A DNA stretch of 64,000 nucleotides from Kriegella aquimaris. Lineage in GTDB: Bacteria; Bacteroidota; Bacteroidia; Flavobacteriales; Flavobacteriaceae. The stretch is taken from contig NZ_FNGV01000008.1 in assembly GCF_900103215.1 (NCBI RefSeq), positions 124,001 to 188,000 on the forward strand, read 5' to 3'. The position numbers and the translations under genes are program-made. This document shows positions 9,626 through 18,232 of this stretch, piece after piece (the first letter of the stretch is position 1; every line of letters starts with the position of its first letter). The notes under the pieces were generated by a model, which was not told where the DNA came from, ran no database searches, and saw only the letters and a list, made by a program, of their open reading frames with translations.

Positions 9626-11119
9626 TTATTTTAGTTGAAACTCAGGTTGTCTTGCTAGATATTGTAGCAAAAGATACACTTGAAATGGGGCTTGTTGCCA
9701 CATGGCCAATGTCCATGATTCATCGATACCGCCTTCATAATAGGTGTCATCTACGTCGCTTCTGAATATTGCGAAGGCTTTCTCATATTCTGGTTCGCCA
9801 AGCAGGCCTTTGGGTAATATAAAGTCTATAATCTGTCTTGCGATTACATCAGGATTGTTACTATCAGTACCGTCATTTCCTGTAATCGACAAGGCAAAAG
9901 ATCGGAACTGTTCATTATCACTTTGATAGAAACCTTCGATAATAGTTTCAATGGTCAACCAACGACCGATCATGAAATTGGTGTTTATCCATGAGCGATC
10001 ACGTTGCCAACCGGCAACATCAAAGGGGTCGAAGAGTGTTTGGCCTAAAAGTCGGGTGTAATTGTTTACTTCTTCGATATTGAGATCGTCGTATGTGAAG
10101 CTGGTTTCTTTAAAAAAGTTAAAGTACATATCGTACGGACTCTTGATAATCACGCCAATGGCGTTGTCATCAAAAAAATGCTGGCTTTTAAACAGCTGTG
10201 CCAAAACGGGAGCTATTTCAAAATCGGAAGACACAAACGTGCTTGCCATTCCACTTATAATAATTTGTGCGTTGCCTGTCTCATCTCTTGAGTCAGGGTG
10301 CACAAAGAATTCATAAAGCTTTCTACAGATAAATTCCGCAATCTCGTCAGCTCGTTGCTCGAATAGAATATCGATGACATCGTCGTACCCCCAATTTCCG
10401 GTTTGCCCCAAAATGGTCTTGCTACCAGCGTCGAAACGTTCTGGATTAAACGTTACCGCTGTACAGCCTATTTCGCCTCGCTCTACGTAGCCCGTCAATG
10501 CTTTTGCAGTTTCAATAATGTCTTCTTCCGTATAGCCGTTTCCCTCTCCTAAAGTGAAAAGTTCATAGAGTTCCCGGGCGTAATTTTCGTTGGGATTATT
10601 TCCGTTGTTATAAACGCCATCTAAATAGTAAAGCATTGCGCTTGTCAGACCAATTTCGCTAACAAATGTTTTGAAATTTCGGATGGCATTGCGCTGTAGG
10701 CAATCAATATAATAATATAGAAAGGAATTACAGTTGTAGATGTCTATTTCTGTGACAAAATGATTGCTCCAAAAAAAACTCAATCGATCTCTTAGATTGT
10801 TGTCCAGTAATGCATTGGAGTAAGTCAATCGGAATTCCGAAAGTTGGGTATTCTTAATTTGATTGCGCTGCTGATCATCTTCTGGGTAGTTGGCATTGGT
10901 CCAATCTGCCCATGTGGGAGCTTGAATGGGTGCCATGTTAAATGCCTCGGCAATTAAGCTGTCTACTAATGTGCTGGCCGTTTGTCCAACAGCTTGTTCA
11001 ATAGTAGCCACAGAGGCACTAAAACCAAGTCTTCTATAGAGATGCGCCGCCTTGGTTGAATCCAAGGGAATAGTGTACGGCGCTAATGTAGAAGAATTAC
11101 AATTAACGAAGTATTCCAT
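9626..11119 (-). CDS. DUF1800 family protein
   Basis: 497 residues. Recognised by the conserved blocks HLYRRLGFSAS near residue 27, RDRLSFFWSNHFVTE, NPNENYARELYELFTLGEG, YTEEDIIETAKALTGY and the C-terminal PFQVYLLLQYLARQPEFQ. The family is known mainly by co-occurrence with DUF1501; no reaction is established. Unlike its partner it shows no obvious signal peptide, starting MEYFVNCNSSTLAPYTIP, although the first residues could hide an unusual export signal. It is the first gene of the pair, with the downstream gene starting 12 bases after its stop, so they are very probably one transcript ending at the 7.83-7.88 kb terminator. Confidence 0.88.
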   Translation of the reverse strand: MEYFVNCNSSTLAPYTIPLDSTKAAHLYRRLGFSASVATIEQAVGQTASTLVDSLIAEAFNMAPIQAPTWADWTNANYPEDDQQRNQIKNTQLSEFRLTYSNALLDNNLRDRLSFFWSNHFVTEIDIYNCNSFLYYYIDCLQRNAIRNFKTFVSEIGLTSAMLYYLDGVYNNGNNPNENYARELYELFTLGEGNGYTEEDIIETAKALTGYVERGEIGCTAVTFNPERFDAGSKTILGQTGNWGYDDVIDILFEQRADEIAEFICRKLYEFFVHPDSRDETGNAQIIISGMASTFVSSDFEIAPVLAQLFKSQHFFDDNAIGVIIKSPYDMYFNFFKETSFTYDDLNIEEVNNYTRLLGQTLFDPFDVAGWQRDRSWINTNFMIGRWLTIETIIEGFYQSDNEQFRSFALSITGNDGTDSNNPDVIARQIIDFILPKGLLGEPEYEKAFAIFRSDVDDTYYEGGIDESWTLAMWQQAPFQVYLLLQYLARQPEFQLK

Positions 11120-11312
11120 AGTTATTTTAGGCTTTAAGAACGTTCATGTGCTTAGGGGCAAATTCTTAACGCTTAAACTCTTTGGATAGTATTCTGATTC
11201 CAGTATTTTCGTTATTCTGATGAGGAATTTACAACCTTACTCATAATTTAGACGTTGAAGTGTCAACCTTTTCGATGAAATACACTATTTTGAGTTGGTT
11301 TTATTGATTTTT

Positions 11313-11672
11313 ATGGGAAAACACAATGAGTTTGGAAAAGAAGGTGAAGACCTTGCTGTCGCTTATCTAATAGAGAAGGGATATACCATCAAATGCCGGA
11401 ATTATAGGTTCTTGAAGGCGGAAATCGATATCATTGCCCAAAAAGACGATATTCTGGCAATAGTGGAAGTGCGTGCCCGGAGCAATGACCAGATTATTAA
11501 TATAGCCGACACGGTGACCAAAAAGAAAATTCAGCTTTTGGTCAATGGAGCGGATAATTATGTCACCGAGCGAAATCTAGACATCGAAGTGCGTTTTGAC
11601 ATCATTGCTATTTTAAAGAACAGTAAGATTTTTAGGATAGAGCATCTCGAAGGGGCTTTTTACCATTTTTGA
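11313..11672 (+). CDS. yraN: YraN/UPF0102 family putative nuclease-fold protein
   Basis: About 119 residues, the normal family size. Conserved blocks: GKEGEDLAVAYLIEKGY near the N-terminus, and the endonuclease-like signature E-I-D-I-I-A followed by EVRAR (about residues 44-60), as in the archaeal Holliday-junction-resolvase-like fold. UPF0102 proteins are widespread but their substrate is unproven. The ATG at 11313 is preferred over an upstream TTG because GKHNEFGKEGED begins the family alignment. The ACT-like gene follows 82 bases later with its own promoter. Confidence 0.9.
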   Translation: MGKHNEFGKEGEDLAVAYLIEKGYTIKCRNYRFLKAEIDIIAQKDDILAIVEVRARSNDQIINIADTVTKKKIQLLVNGADNYVTERNLDIEVRFDIIAILKNSKIFRIEHLEGAFYHF

Positions 11673-11704
11673 AGCACAGGATACATTAATTTAATTTTGC
11701 ACAA

Positions 11705-11736
11705 TTTGTTTTATTTATAACAATATGTTATTTTTG
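11705..11736 (+). promoter_or_regulatory. Promoter of the ACT-like gene, Bacteroidota type
   Basis: TTTG at 11705-11708, a 20-base spacer, then TATTTTTG at 11729-11736. This fits the -33/-7 consensus well and places the start of transcription about 12 bases before the ATG at 11755. Confidence 0.6.
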
Positions 11737-11754
11737 TACCAAATCGATTTTTAA

Positions 11755-12414
11755 ATGAAAACCATTTCCTCGGTTGTTGAGCACTATATCAAGAAAAAAC
11801 CTTTTTTACAAAGCGCTTTGGCACAGGGCATCATCAACCTTACATCGTTATCAAGAATTGTCAAGCCTGAAATCGAAGGGGAACTTGGAAAGGAAATTCG
11901 CAATGGTGCCATCGTTATGGCTTTAAAGCGACTTTCCGATGATTTGGAGTTTCGGGCCACACATAAAATAATCAAAGTACTCAAGAATATTGGTGAGATT
12001 ACCGTACGCTCGTCGTTGACGGATTATACGTTTTTGGCTTCTGACTCGATTCTTGGCCAACAGGCCAAACTTTTGGAAGCGATCAATGATAATCAAGATA
12101 TTTTTTATACCTCCTCAAGAGGTGTCAATGAAATCAATATTGTTATCAGTAATATCATGGATGATACGGTGGAAACTGTTTTCAAAAGTGAAAAATGTAC
12201 ACAAAAAGCCGAAGACCTATCGTCAATCACCGTGAAACTTCCTGCTGAAAATGTTTCTGTACCAGGTATCTACTACTTTATTTTTCAACGTTTGGCTTGG
12301 GAAGGCATTGTACTTTACGAAGTAATTTCTACAACAAACGAATTTACAATTTTAGTCGATGATGATCAGGTCGACATTGCCTTTAAAACGATTAAGGATC
12401 TAAAGACCTTGTAG
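11755..12414 (+). CDS. ACT-like domain protein (aspartate kinase regulatory-type)
   Basis: 219 residues. The first about 65 residues are helical (VEHYIKKKPFLQSALAQGIINLTSLSRIV), resembling a small winged-helix or HTH-like unit. The rest contains two ACT-like repeats: ILGQQAKLLEAI... VNEINIVIS near residues 105-130, and VPGIYYFIFQRLAWEGIVLYEVIS... EFTILVDDDQVDIAFKTI near 165-215. ACT domains bind amino acids and often sense them allosterically. Homologues are commonly labelled aspartate kinase, but no kinase domain is present, so that name would be wrong here. It could be an amino-acid-sensing regulator; that is an inference. It has its own promoter and converges on the thioredoxin-like gene. 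Confidence 0.8.
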   Translation: MKTISSVVEHYIKKKPFLQSALAQGIINLTSLSRIVKPEIEGELGKEIRNGAIVMALKRLSDDLEFRATHKIIKVLKNIGEITVRSSLTDYTFLASDSILGQQAKLLEAINDNQDIFYTSSRGVNEINIVISNIMDDTVETVFKSEKCTQKAEDLSSITVKLPAENVSVPGIYYFIFQRLAWEGIVLYEVISTTNEFTILVDDDQVDIAFKTIKDLKTL

Positions 12415-12433
12415 CCCAATATGCGACTTACTA

Positions 12434-13756
12434 TCAGTTCCCCTCTAAGAACGATATCACGTCTCTGTCGCTTTCTGGCTTTGCCACGATTTTTTTAGCG
12501 TTGTCTAGGATAAAGTAAGTCGGGGTGTGGCCAATAGCATAGGTTTTGGCATATTCACTTTCCCATTTTCCCAGAGAAATAGCGTGTTCGAAATTTCCCA
12601 ATTTGGCCGATTCCGTTTTCCAAGTACTATCGTCATCTTCAAGACCTACCGCAACCACTTTGACGTTGGGTTCGCGACTCAACGCCTTGTGCAATTGAGG
12701 TAGCTCTTTCAAGCAATGCGAACAGGTGCTGCTCCAAAAGATCAACACATAATTCTCAGCCCCTGATAAGTCGCTTAATTTCTTGTCAAAATTGCCTTCT
12801 TTCCAAGTTATTTCAGGCGCAATGGCTCCGATTCGTAGCCGCTTGTTCACATCGATTTCCGTCACAACTTGTTGTTGTTCAGTAGTGCTAGCAAATGGTT
12901 TTAAATAAGAGGAATAAATATAATCGGAAAGAAGGTTCAAATTATTGGCAGTCGCTTGATTCCAAAGGGAGTGAAATACATGAAACTTGTATGAGTTGCT
13001 TACTTCTGACAAATGTTCATCGAGCGTACGCGCGTTATCTTCCATTGCTTTTTCCATTTGGGTAGGGGTCATTTCCTCCAAAGGAACTGCAGTGAATACA
13101 TAATTGGTCAATTTCTCGGTCAAGAAGCCCGAAGCTTGTAATATGCTACTGTTTATGTCGAGATGCTTAAAATAGTAATCTTTTTTAAGTCGAACGTATT
13201 CGAAAACGGATACATATCTTTCTGGAATATACGGGCGATTGGCTTTGATAAAATGATTGCAAAGAAGACCTTCAGTTCTGCTTTCGAACAATTGTTGGGT
13301 CGCCGCCATTTTTTTGAGAATAGCCTCGAACTCTGGTACATCTGTTTTTTCTTGGGAATAAAAATTAACAATTTGTAGTTCTATTTTATTGATTTCATTG
13401 AAATAAGATGCGAAAAGAATATTTTCTTTTGATTCGGTGAATCGAACACCCTGATCCGCATTGAAGTCCAATTGTACATCTTCTTTTCCGTTGTATATGA
13501 TATCGATGAAAAATTCTTCCTTAGGTACGGCATATACCAATCGATAGGTGCCCGTTCGGGAGTTTTCAGGAATCTTCAACGTGAATTTGCCTTTGTCAAT
13601 CGCAGTATCGGCCACATAAGCCTCCCCAATAGGCGTTAAGCGGTAGGCAAGCAACCAAGTATAATCCTTGGCAGGGGTAAAAGTTCCTGAGATGGTGTGC
13701 TGGGCAGAGGCAAAAAAAGTAGTCAAAAATAGGAAGGCAAAAAAAGTATTTCTCAT
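12434..13756 (-). CDS. TlpA-like thioredoxin-fold protein, exported
   Basis: 440 residues with a signal peptide (FFAFLFLTTFFASAQ). The N-terminal half has the DUF4369-like sandwich typical of flavobacterial TlpA-type proteins. The C-terminal thioredoxin domain begins about residue 310 and carries the redox motif CSHC in FWSSTCSHCLKELPQL, followed by the cis-proline block GHTPTYFIL. Such proteins reduce or isomerise disulfides in the periplasm, for example in cytochrome or envelope protein maturation. It stands alone, convergent with the ACT-like gene, and has a possible -7 element upstream. Confidence 0.88.
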   Translation of the reverse strand: MRNTFFAFLFLTTFFASAQHTISGTFTPAKDYTWLLAYRLTPIGEAYVADTAIDKGKFTLKIPENSRTGTYRLVYAVPKEEFFIDIIYNGKEDVQLDFNADQGVRFTESKENILFASYFNEINKIELQIVNFYSQEKTDVPEFEAILKKMAATQQLFESRTEGLLCNHFIKANRPYIPERYVSVFEYVRLKKDYYFKHLDINSSILQASGFLTEKLTNYVFTAVPLEEMTPTQMEKAMEDNARTLDEHLSEVSNSYKFHVFHSLWNQATANNLNLLSDYIYSSYLKPFASTTEQQQVVTEIDVNKRLRIGAIAPEITWKEGNFDKKLSDLSGAENYVLIFWSSTCSHCLKELPQLHKALSREPNVKVVAVGLEDDDSTWKTESAKLGNFEHAISLGKWESEYAKTYAIGHTPTYFILDNAKKIVAKPESDRDVISFLEGN

Positions 13757-13781
13757 GGTTTAGTACGTCCAAAAATCACAC

Positions 13782-13789
13782 CAAATTTA
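13782..13789 (-). promoter_or_regulatory. Candidate -7 element before the TlpA-like gene
   Basis: TAAATTTG on the minus strand, about 26 bases before the ATG. It matches TAnnTTTG but no TTG is seen at the -33 distance, so support is limited. Confidence 0.35.
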
Positions 13790-13842
13790 ATAGATTTAAC
13801 TGCTATACCCTGTAAAATAGAGTCAAGATATTAGATATAGTT

Positions 13843-15120
13843 CTAATTGCCTGTTTCAAAATTACCGTAAACGGCATCTCTGAAACCTTTATGAAGTCCT
13901 ATCTGGTCATAAGGAAACAACTGAACAAATAACACAGCGGTAAGTTCATTCACAGGGTCGACCCAAAAAAGGGTGCTTGCGGCACCATCCCAAAAGAACT
14001 CACCGACTACACCGTTATTTTCTTCTGCGGATACGGGAGGCTTCAATCGCACCGCAAAATCGATTCCAAAACCTACCTGGCCCTTACTGGGTAAAAAAGA
14101 ACGTTCCTTCACGCTGTCGGCCAGTTGGTTGGTCGCCATCAATTCGACCGTTTCCGGTTTGAGAATGGTGACGGAATCTAAAGAGCCTTTGTGCACCAGC
14201 ATACGGGCAAAACGCATATAGTTATCGAGGGTTGAAGTCAAACCAGAACCACCACGTGTCAGAGGCCAATGGTTCAAGTAATCTGATTTTGATTGTTCGT
14301 CGGGCAACTGCATTAGATTGCCTTCTCCCTTCCGTAGGTACATCGCTGAAAAACGGTCTCTATCTTCTTCAGGAACGAAGTACCGGGTCTCGTTCATTTC
14401 AAGCGGAGTTAAAACGTGCTCCCTGACGTAGTCGGCATAAGTCTGCCCAGAAATACGTTCGACTAAAAAAGCCTGTACGTCGACACATGGGCCATATTCC
14501 CAACGTTCACCAGGATGAAAATAAAGTGGGGTATTTCCCATTTTTTCGGCCATTTGTACCAAAGTGTTCTCACGATTTAAAGCATCGGCCTCAGAGATTA
14601 GCTTACCCAGCCCTGGAATATCGCTGTTTCTTCCGAAACCGGCGGTATGACGCGTAAGGTCCCGAATGGTCATTGGGCGATGTGGTGTTTCAAGAATAGG
14701 TTGCCCTTGTGTATCTTCCCCCGCATAGACTTTGATATCTGCAAACTCTGGTGCGTATTTCGATACGGGGTCGTCAAGCTCAAACTTTCCGGCATCATAT
14801 AAGGTCATTAGGGCCGTTCCTGTAATAGGTTTTGTCATGGAATAAATTTGTACGATCGTATTGCGGCCCATAGGTTGTTGGGCATTCTGATCGGCAAATC
14901 CGAAGGCATTGTAATAGACTTCTTTGTCTTTTTCAAAAATCAATGCCGAAACTCCGGCAATATTTCCTGAATCGACAAATTTCTTTAGGGTAGAATCAAT
15001 TCTAATTTTGACCACTTCATTGAGAATGCCGTTTTCGGTATAGGGGGAAGGCTTATCTTCCTTACAACTACCAAAAAGTAGCAATAGTACTGCGAATACG
15101 TAAAAAGATTTGCTTTGCAT
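13843..15120 (-). CDS. Serine hydrolase of the beta-lactamase family, lipoprotein
   Basis: 425 residues. The signal sequence ends in a lipobox (LLFGSC, Cys about residue 19), so it is probably anchored to the periplasmic or outer membrane. The active-site motif is SMTK in YSMTKPITGTAL; YGPCVDVQAFLVE follows in the position of the YxN loop, and the HTAGFG and GGSGLTST blocks are also those of class C beta-lactamase/esterase relatives. The family includes esterases and D-amino peptidases; the substrate is unknown. It shares the layout of the gene at 0.4-1.8 kb but the sequences are clearly diverged, so they are not a recent duplicate. Confidence 0.88.
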   Translation of the reverse strand: MQSKSFYVFAVLLLLFGSCKEDKPSPYTENGILNEVVKIRIDSTLKKFVDSGNIAGVSALIFEKDKEVYYNAFGFADQNAQQPMGRNTIVQIYSMTKPITGTALMTLYDAGKFELDDPVSKYAPEFADIKVYAGEDTQGQPILETPHRPMTIRDLTRHTAGFGRNSDIPGLGKLISEADALNRENTLVQMAEKMGNTPLYFHPGERWEYGPCVDVQAFLVERISGQTYADYVREHVLTPLEMNETRYFVPEEDRDRFSAMYLRKGEGNLMQLPDEQSKSDYLNHWPLTRGGSGLTSTLDNYMRFARMLVHKGSLDSVTILKPETVELMATNQLADSVKERSFLPSKGQVGFGIDFAVRLKPPVSAEENNGVVGEFFWDGAASTLFWVDPVNELTAVLFVQLFPYDQIGLHKGFRDAVYGNFETGN

Positions 15121-15174
15121 GATGTAATATTTAAGTGATTCCGGCTCATTTCCGAAGAAAATAGTGTTGGCTTC

Positions 15175-16464
15175 CTAGGCGCCTAGTTTATGGCTTTCCA
15201 TCTTTTTATAAATCAGTTCGATCAAAAAGCATATCAAGATAATTGAAATTGCAACGATTACCCCGATTTTGTTGTCAGAATATTGCTGAATAATCAAAAT
15301 TATAGTTGCCAATAGGCATAAGGTGAAGCCAGCCAAAGGAATTGTTTTGTTTGCATTGATTTTGTTCGATAACTTAAAACCTGAATAATTCACCATGGCA
15401 AAAATCAATAAAAAACCAATGCTTCCGGCCGTTGAAATACTTTCAAGGTGAAGGGTGTTGACCAATAGTATTGTGAGTACCGCAGTAATGAACAAACCTA
15501 TTGGCTGATTCCATAACATATTGGTCAGTTCATGTGGCAATTCGTCATCTTCGGCAATCTCATAACTGACTCTGCTACCACCATACAACGAGGCATTTAT
15601 GGCAGAAAAAGTCGATATCAAGGCGGCAACGGTGATGATGGAAAATCCGATTTGACCCAACATGGGTTTGGCGGCCTCGGCCAAGACGTAGTCTTCGGCG
15701 GTTGCGATTTCTTTAAATGGCAAGGAGCCCACTGTGACAACAGCAATTATGATGTACAAAAAAATAACGAAAATGACGGAGTAATAATAGGCTCTGGGGA
15801 TGTTCTTTTTTGGGTCTTCAATATCAGGTGCAGAATTGGCAATTAGTTCAAACCCTTCATAGGCCACGAAAATGACCATACCACCTGTCAATAGGTTTAT
15901 GGGGCTTTCCCAATTTTCAAAGGATAACTGAGCGAGGTTCGGGTTGTCTGTCAATCCGTATATTCCGACCAGCACAAACGAAAGAAGGATAATCAGTTTT
16001 ATGATTACGGCATACGATTCTATCTCCCCCACCACCTTGATGCTGTAGTAGTTGATAGCTGTTGCCAAAACGATTATCGCACTTGAATAAAGGTGGCTGT
16101 CTAAAGTCTTATCGGCAGTCAATTCAAATAAATTCGGAGCATACGAGCCAAAGGCCGAAGCGTAGAGCCCTAGCATAATGATGTAGCTGACCCAGAGCAC
16201 ATTATTGAGTCCACCACTGAACACCGTTTTGCCAAAACCTTGATTAATGAATTTGACGGTGCCGCCCCGATCTGGGTAGGCGAGTGATAATTTCACATAG
16301 CTATAGGAAGTAATCAAAGCCAAAAGCCCGGCGAATAAAAATGCTACGGGGGTACCACCTTGGGCCAAGGAAACCGCGAGACCAAGTACTGCGAAAATAC
16401 CACCGCCTACCATGCCGCCAATACCAATGGACATGGCTTCCCTAAGGTTTATTTTTTCGCTCAT
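15175..16464 (-). CDS. APC-family amino-acid permease
   Basis: 429 residues, with about 12 hydrophobic segments. The first transmembrane helix has the APC glycine signature (SIGIGGMVGGGIFAVLG), where the substrate carboxylate is usually bound, and the FVAYEGFELIANSAPDIEDPKKNIPRA block is typical of the amino-acid/polyamine/organocation superfamily. It imports or exchanges amino acids across the inner membrane; the specific substrate is not evident. It ends 55 bases before the serine hydrolase lipoprotein and starts 44 bases after the esterase gene stop, so it may be co-transcribed with one of them, but this is unproven. Confidence 0.9.
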   Translation of the reverse strand: MSEKINLREAMSIGIGGMVGGGIFAVLGLAVSLAQGGTPVAFLFAGLLALITSYSYVKLSLAYPDRGGTVKFINQGFGKTVFSGGLNNVLWVSYIIMLGLYASAFGSYAPNLFELTADKTLDSHLYSSAIIVLATAINYYSIKVVGEIESYAVIIKLIILLSFVLVGIYGLTDNPNLAQLSFENWESPINLLTGGMVIFVAYEGFELIANSAPDIEDPKKNIPRAYYYSVIFVIFLYIIIAVVTVGSLPFKEIATAEDYVLAEAAKPMLGQIGFSIITVAALISTFSAINASLYGGSRVSYEIAEDDELPHELTNMLWNQPIGLFITAVLTILLVNTLHLESISTAGSIGFLLIFAMVNYSGFKLSNKINANKTIPLAGFTLCLLATIILIIQQYSDNKIGVIVAISIILICFLIELIYKKMESHKLGA

Positions 16465-16507
16465 TAATTAGTCCTTATGAGATTGGCAGCTTATTTTTTA
16501 ATCTGCA

Positions 16508-17800
16508 TTATTCCCTTAGTTTGGTGAACAGCCATTCGTTTTTAAGTTCTTGCTGTTCGGGGTATGTCCAATGTTGGGTTTTTTGAAAGAGATGTAATTC
16601 TTTTTTGCCAGGCAACACATTATATGCAGAATAGGTAGATGCTGGCGGACAGACATTGTCGTTATAGCCCCAACTGTACCAGCCCGGTACTTTAACAAAT
16701 CGCGCGAAATTCACCACATCGAAATATTTTGAATTTTCGATTTTCTCGGTTTTGTTGGTAAACTCATCGACAAAAATCTGTGGCCAACCACCGGCGCGGC
16801 CGTGTAGAAATCCCGTCATATCTGAGAGCGCGGGATAAAACGCCGCCAAATAATCGATGCGATCATCGAGTCCGGCTGTTACAATCGAAAGTGCACCTCC
16901 TTGGCTACCTCCGGTTACGGCAATGTCTTCCCCATTAAAACCGTCGACACTTTCGATAAAATCAACGGCTCTGACACAACCAAGATAGACACGGCGGTAA
17001 TAGGCGTTTTCTTTATCATCTAAATTAAATGCTTGGTAGTTGTTTAAAGGTCCTGCCCTTAAATCGTCATATACGCTTTGGTCAAGATTAACAGGAATAC
17101 CATGGATACCAATTGTGAAAGAGATAAAACCTTCCGCAGCTTCCCCAACATCACCATAGTAAGCGCGTATGCCTGCACCGGGCACATGTAATATGGCCGG
17201 ATATTTTCCTGCCGCCTTGGGCTTTGCCAGTATACCATAAATTTTGCCTTTTACATTGTCCAATTTCACATGGTAGACATCGACCTTGTCGGTACAGCGT
17301 TCGGGCATTAAGGTCAATACCGGATTCATGGGTACTTTTGCCAATTTTTCCTTACCCTCGTTCCAAAAGGCCTCAAAATCTTTGGGCAATGTTGTGGTAG
17401 GTTTGATTTTGTCAGGTTCAAAGCCAATAGTGGTGTACGATGAATATTCTTTTCCATCTACTTTTACGGAAACGGTACATCGAAGAAAGCCGGCTTCATT
17501 GAATTTTTTGGTTTTTATTTTAGTTGTATGATTTTTGAGTTTACGGGTTCCTTCGTCTAAAATTGCAATAGATCGATATCCTGGGTCAGGTTGAATGCTA
17601 TAATTGACTTCAATACCATCTAAAGGCACGTTGTGCTTGTATACCGAAATTGAAAATTCTGCCTGATCACCAATATCATAGGTCCAGTCGGTATGGTTGG
17701 GAGTTACAATGACCTCGACCAGTTCTTGTCGGGGTTGGGCGCTGCCATAAAAAGAAAAAAGGATTGCTGATACTAGGAAAGCATAAAGGTTACGTTTCAT
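16508..17800 (-). CDS. Acetylxylan esterase-type (CE7-like) hydrolase, exported
   Basis: 430 residues with a signal peptide ending FYGSAQ. Residues 25-130 form an Ig-like beta region. The alpha/beta-hydrolase domain follows, with nucleophile S299 in GGSQGG, the acid in GYNDNVCPP and histidine in KTQHWTYP. The domain matches the acetylxylan esterase/cephalosporin deacetylase (CE7) group, which removes acetyl groups from xylan-type oligosaccharides and other small esters. A carbohydrate role is consistent with the polysaccharide-lyase cluster 1-6 kb away, though they are separated by an intergenic stretch and a hypothetical gene. Confidence 0.85.
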   Translation of the reverse strand: MKRNLYAFLVSAILFSFYGSAQPRQELVEVIVTPNHTDWTYDIGDQAEFSISVYKHNVPLDGIEVNYSIQPDPGYRSIAILDEGTRKLKNHTTKIKTKKFNEAGFLRCTVSVKVDGKEYSSYTTIGFEPDKIKPTTTLPKDFEAFWNEGKEKLAKVPMNPVLTLMPERCTDKVDVYHVKLDNVKGKIYGILAKPKAAGKYPAILHVPGAGIRAYYGDVGEAAEGFISFTIGIHGIPVNLDQSVYDDLRAGPLNNYQAFNLDDKENAYYRRVYLGCVRAVDFIESVDGFNGEDIAVTGGSQGGALSIVTAGLDDRIDYLAAFYPALSDMTGFLHGRAGGWPQIFVDEFTNKTEKIENSKYFDVVNFARFVKVPGWYSWGYNDNVCPPASTYSAYNVLPGKKELHLFQKTQHWTYPEQQELKNEWLFTKLRE

Positions 17801-17959
17801 TTTTTTGATGTTGGTTTGTGTACTTTGTTACATTGGTGGTACGAAATAGTCAAAATTTCCAACCACTCTTGAAAGATAATAAAACCCAATGGAATTTTGG
17901 ACTTGCTGTTTATATAGGAAGGAAAGATTTAGTTTGGACTATTGGTGTTTTGAGCTTTT

Positions 17960-18165
17960 AAATCATCCGTCCCGCTCGGGCGGGACACCTCCCTTTGAAA
18001 AAGGAAGGAGCCACTTGGTTCAATTTTTTGATAAAGGTTCAATTAAAGGGCTTCACTCTTTGTGCCAAGAGGGGTGGGTGCCGATGCTTTAGTCGGGTGT
18101 CGGGGAGTTAAGATTAAACAGTTAACCTTCCTTCCTATGGTTTCCCGCTAGGGCAGGCCTCTTTT
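17960..18165. repeat. Palindrome-rich intergenic element (REP-like)
   Basis: The 432-base gap between the esterase and the next gene (17801-18232) holds GC-rich short palindromes unlike the surrounding AT-rich spacers: TCCCGC-TCGG-GCGGGA near 17968-17985, CCTTT-GAA-AAAGG near 17991-18005, and a related CCCGCTAGGGCAGGC near 18144-18158. Such mixtures resemble dispersed REP-like repeats of flavobacterial genomes. A 67-codon frame crossing part of it (17889-18092) looks fortuitous. I see no promoter or RNA gene in the rest of the gap. Confidence 0.45.
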
Positions 18166-18232
18166 ACCTTCGACTTTAGTTTGGCATGCACAGCAAAGGC
18201 TTCCGTCTCGGATATTGAAGTAAAGTCAATTT

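Noticed and set aside
408-15120. The two serine hydrolases as a recent duplication
   Set aside because: They share only family motifs; the N-termini and most loop sequences differ, so they are old, separate family members.
17889-18092. 67-codon plus-strand frame across the palindrome-rich gap
   Set aside because: It runs through the repeat sequence, has no recognisable start context, and its sequence is low-quality and cysteine/tryptophan-rich without family resemblance.
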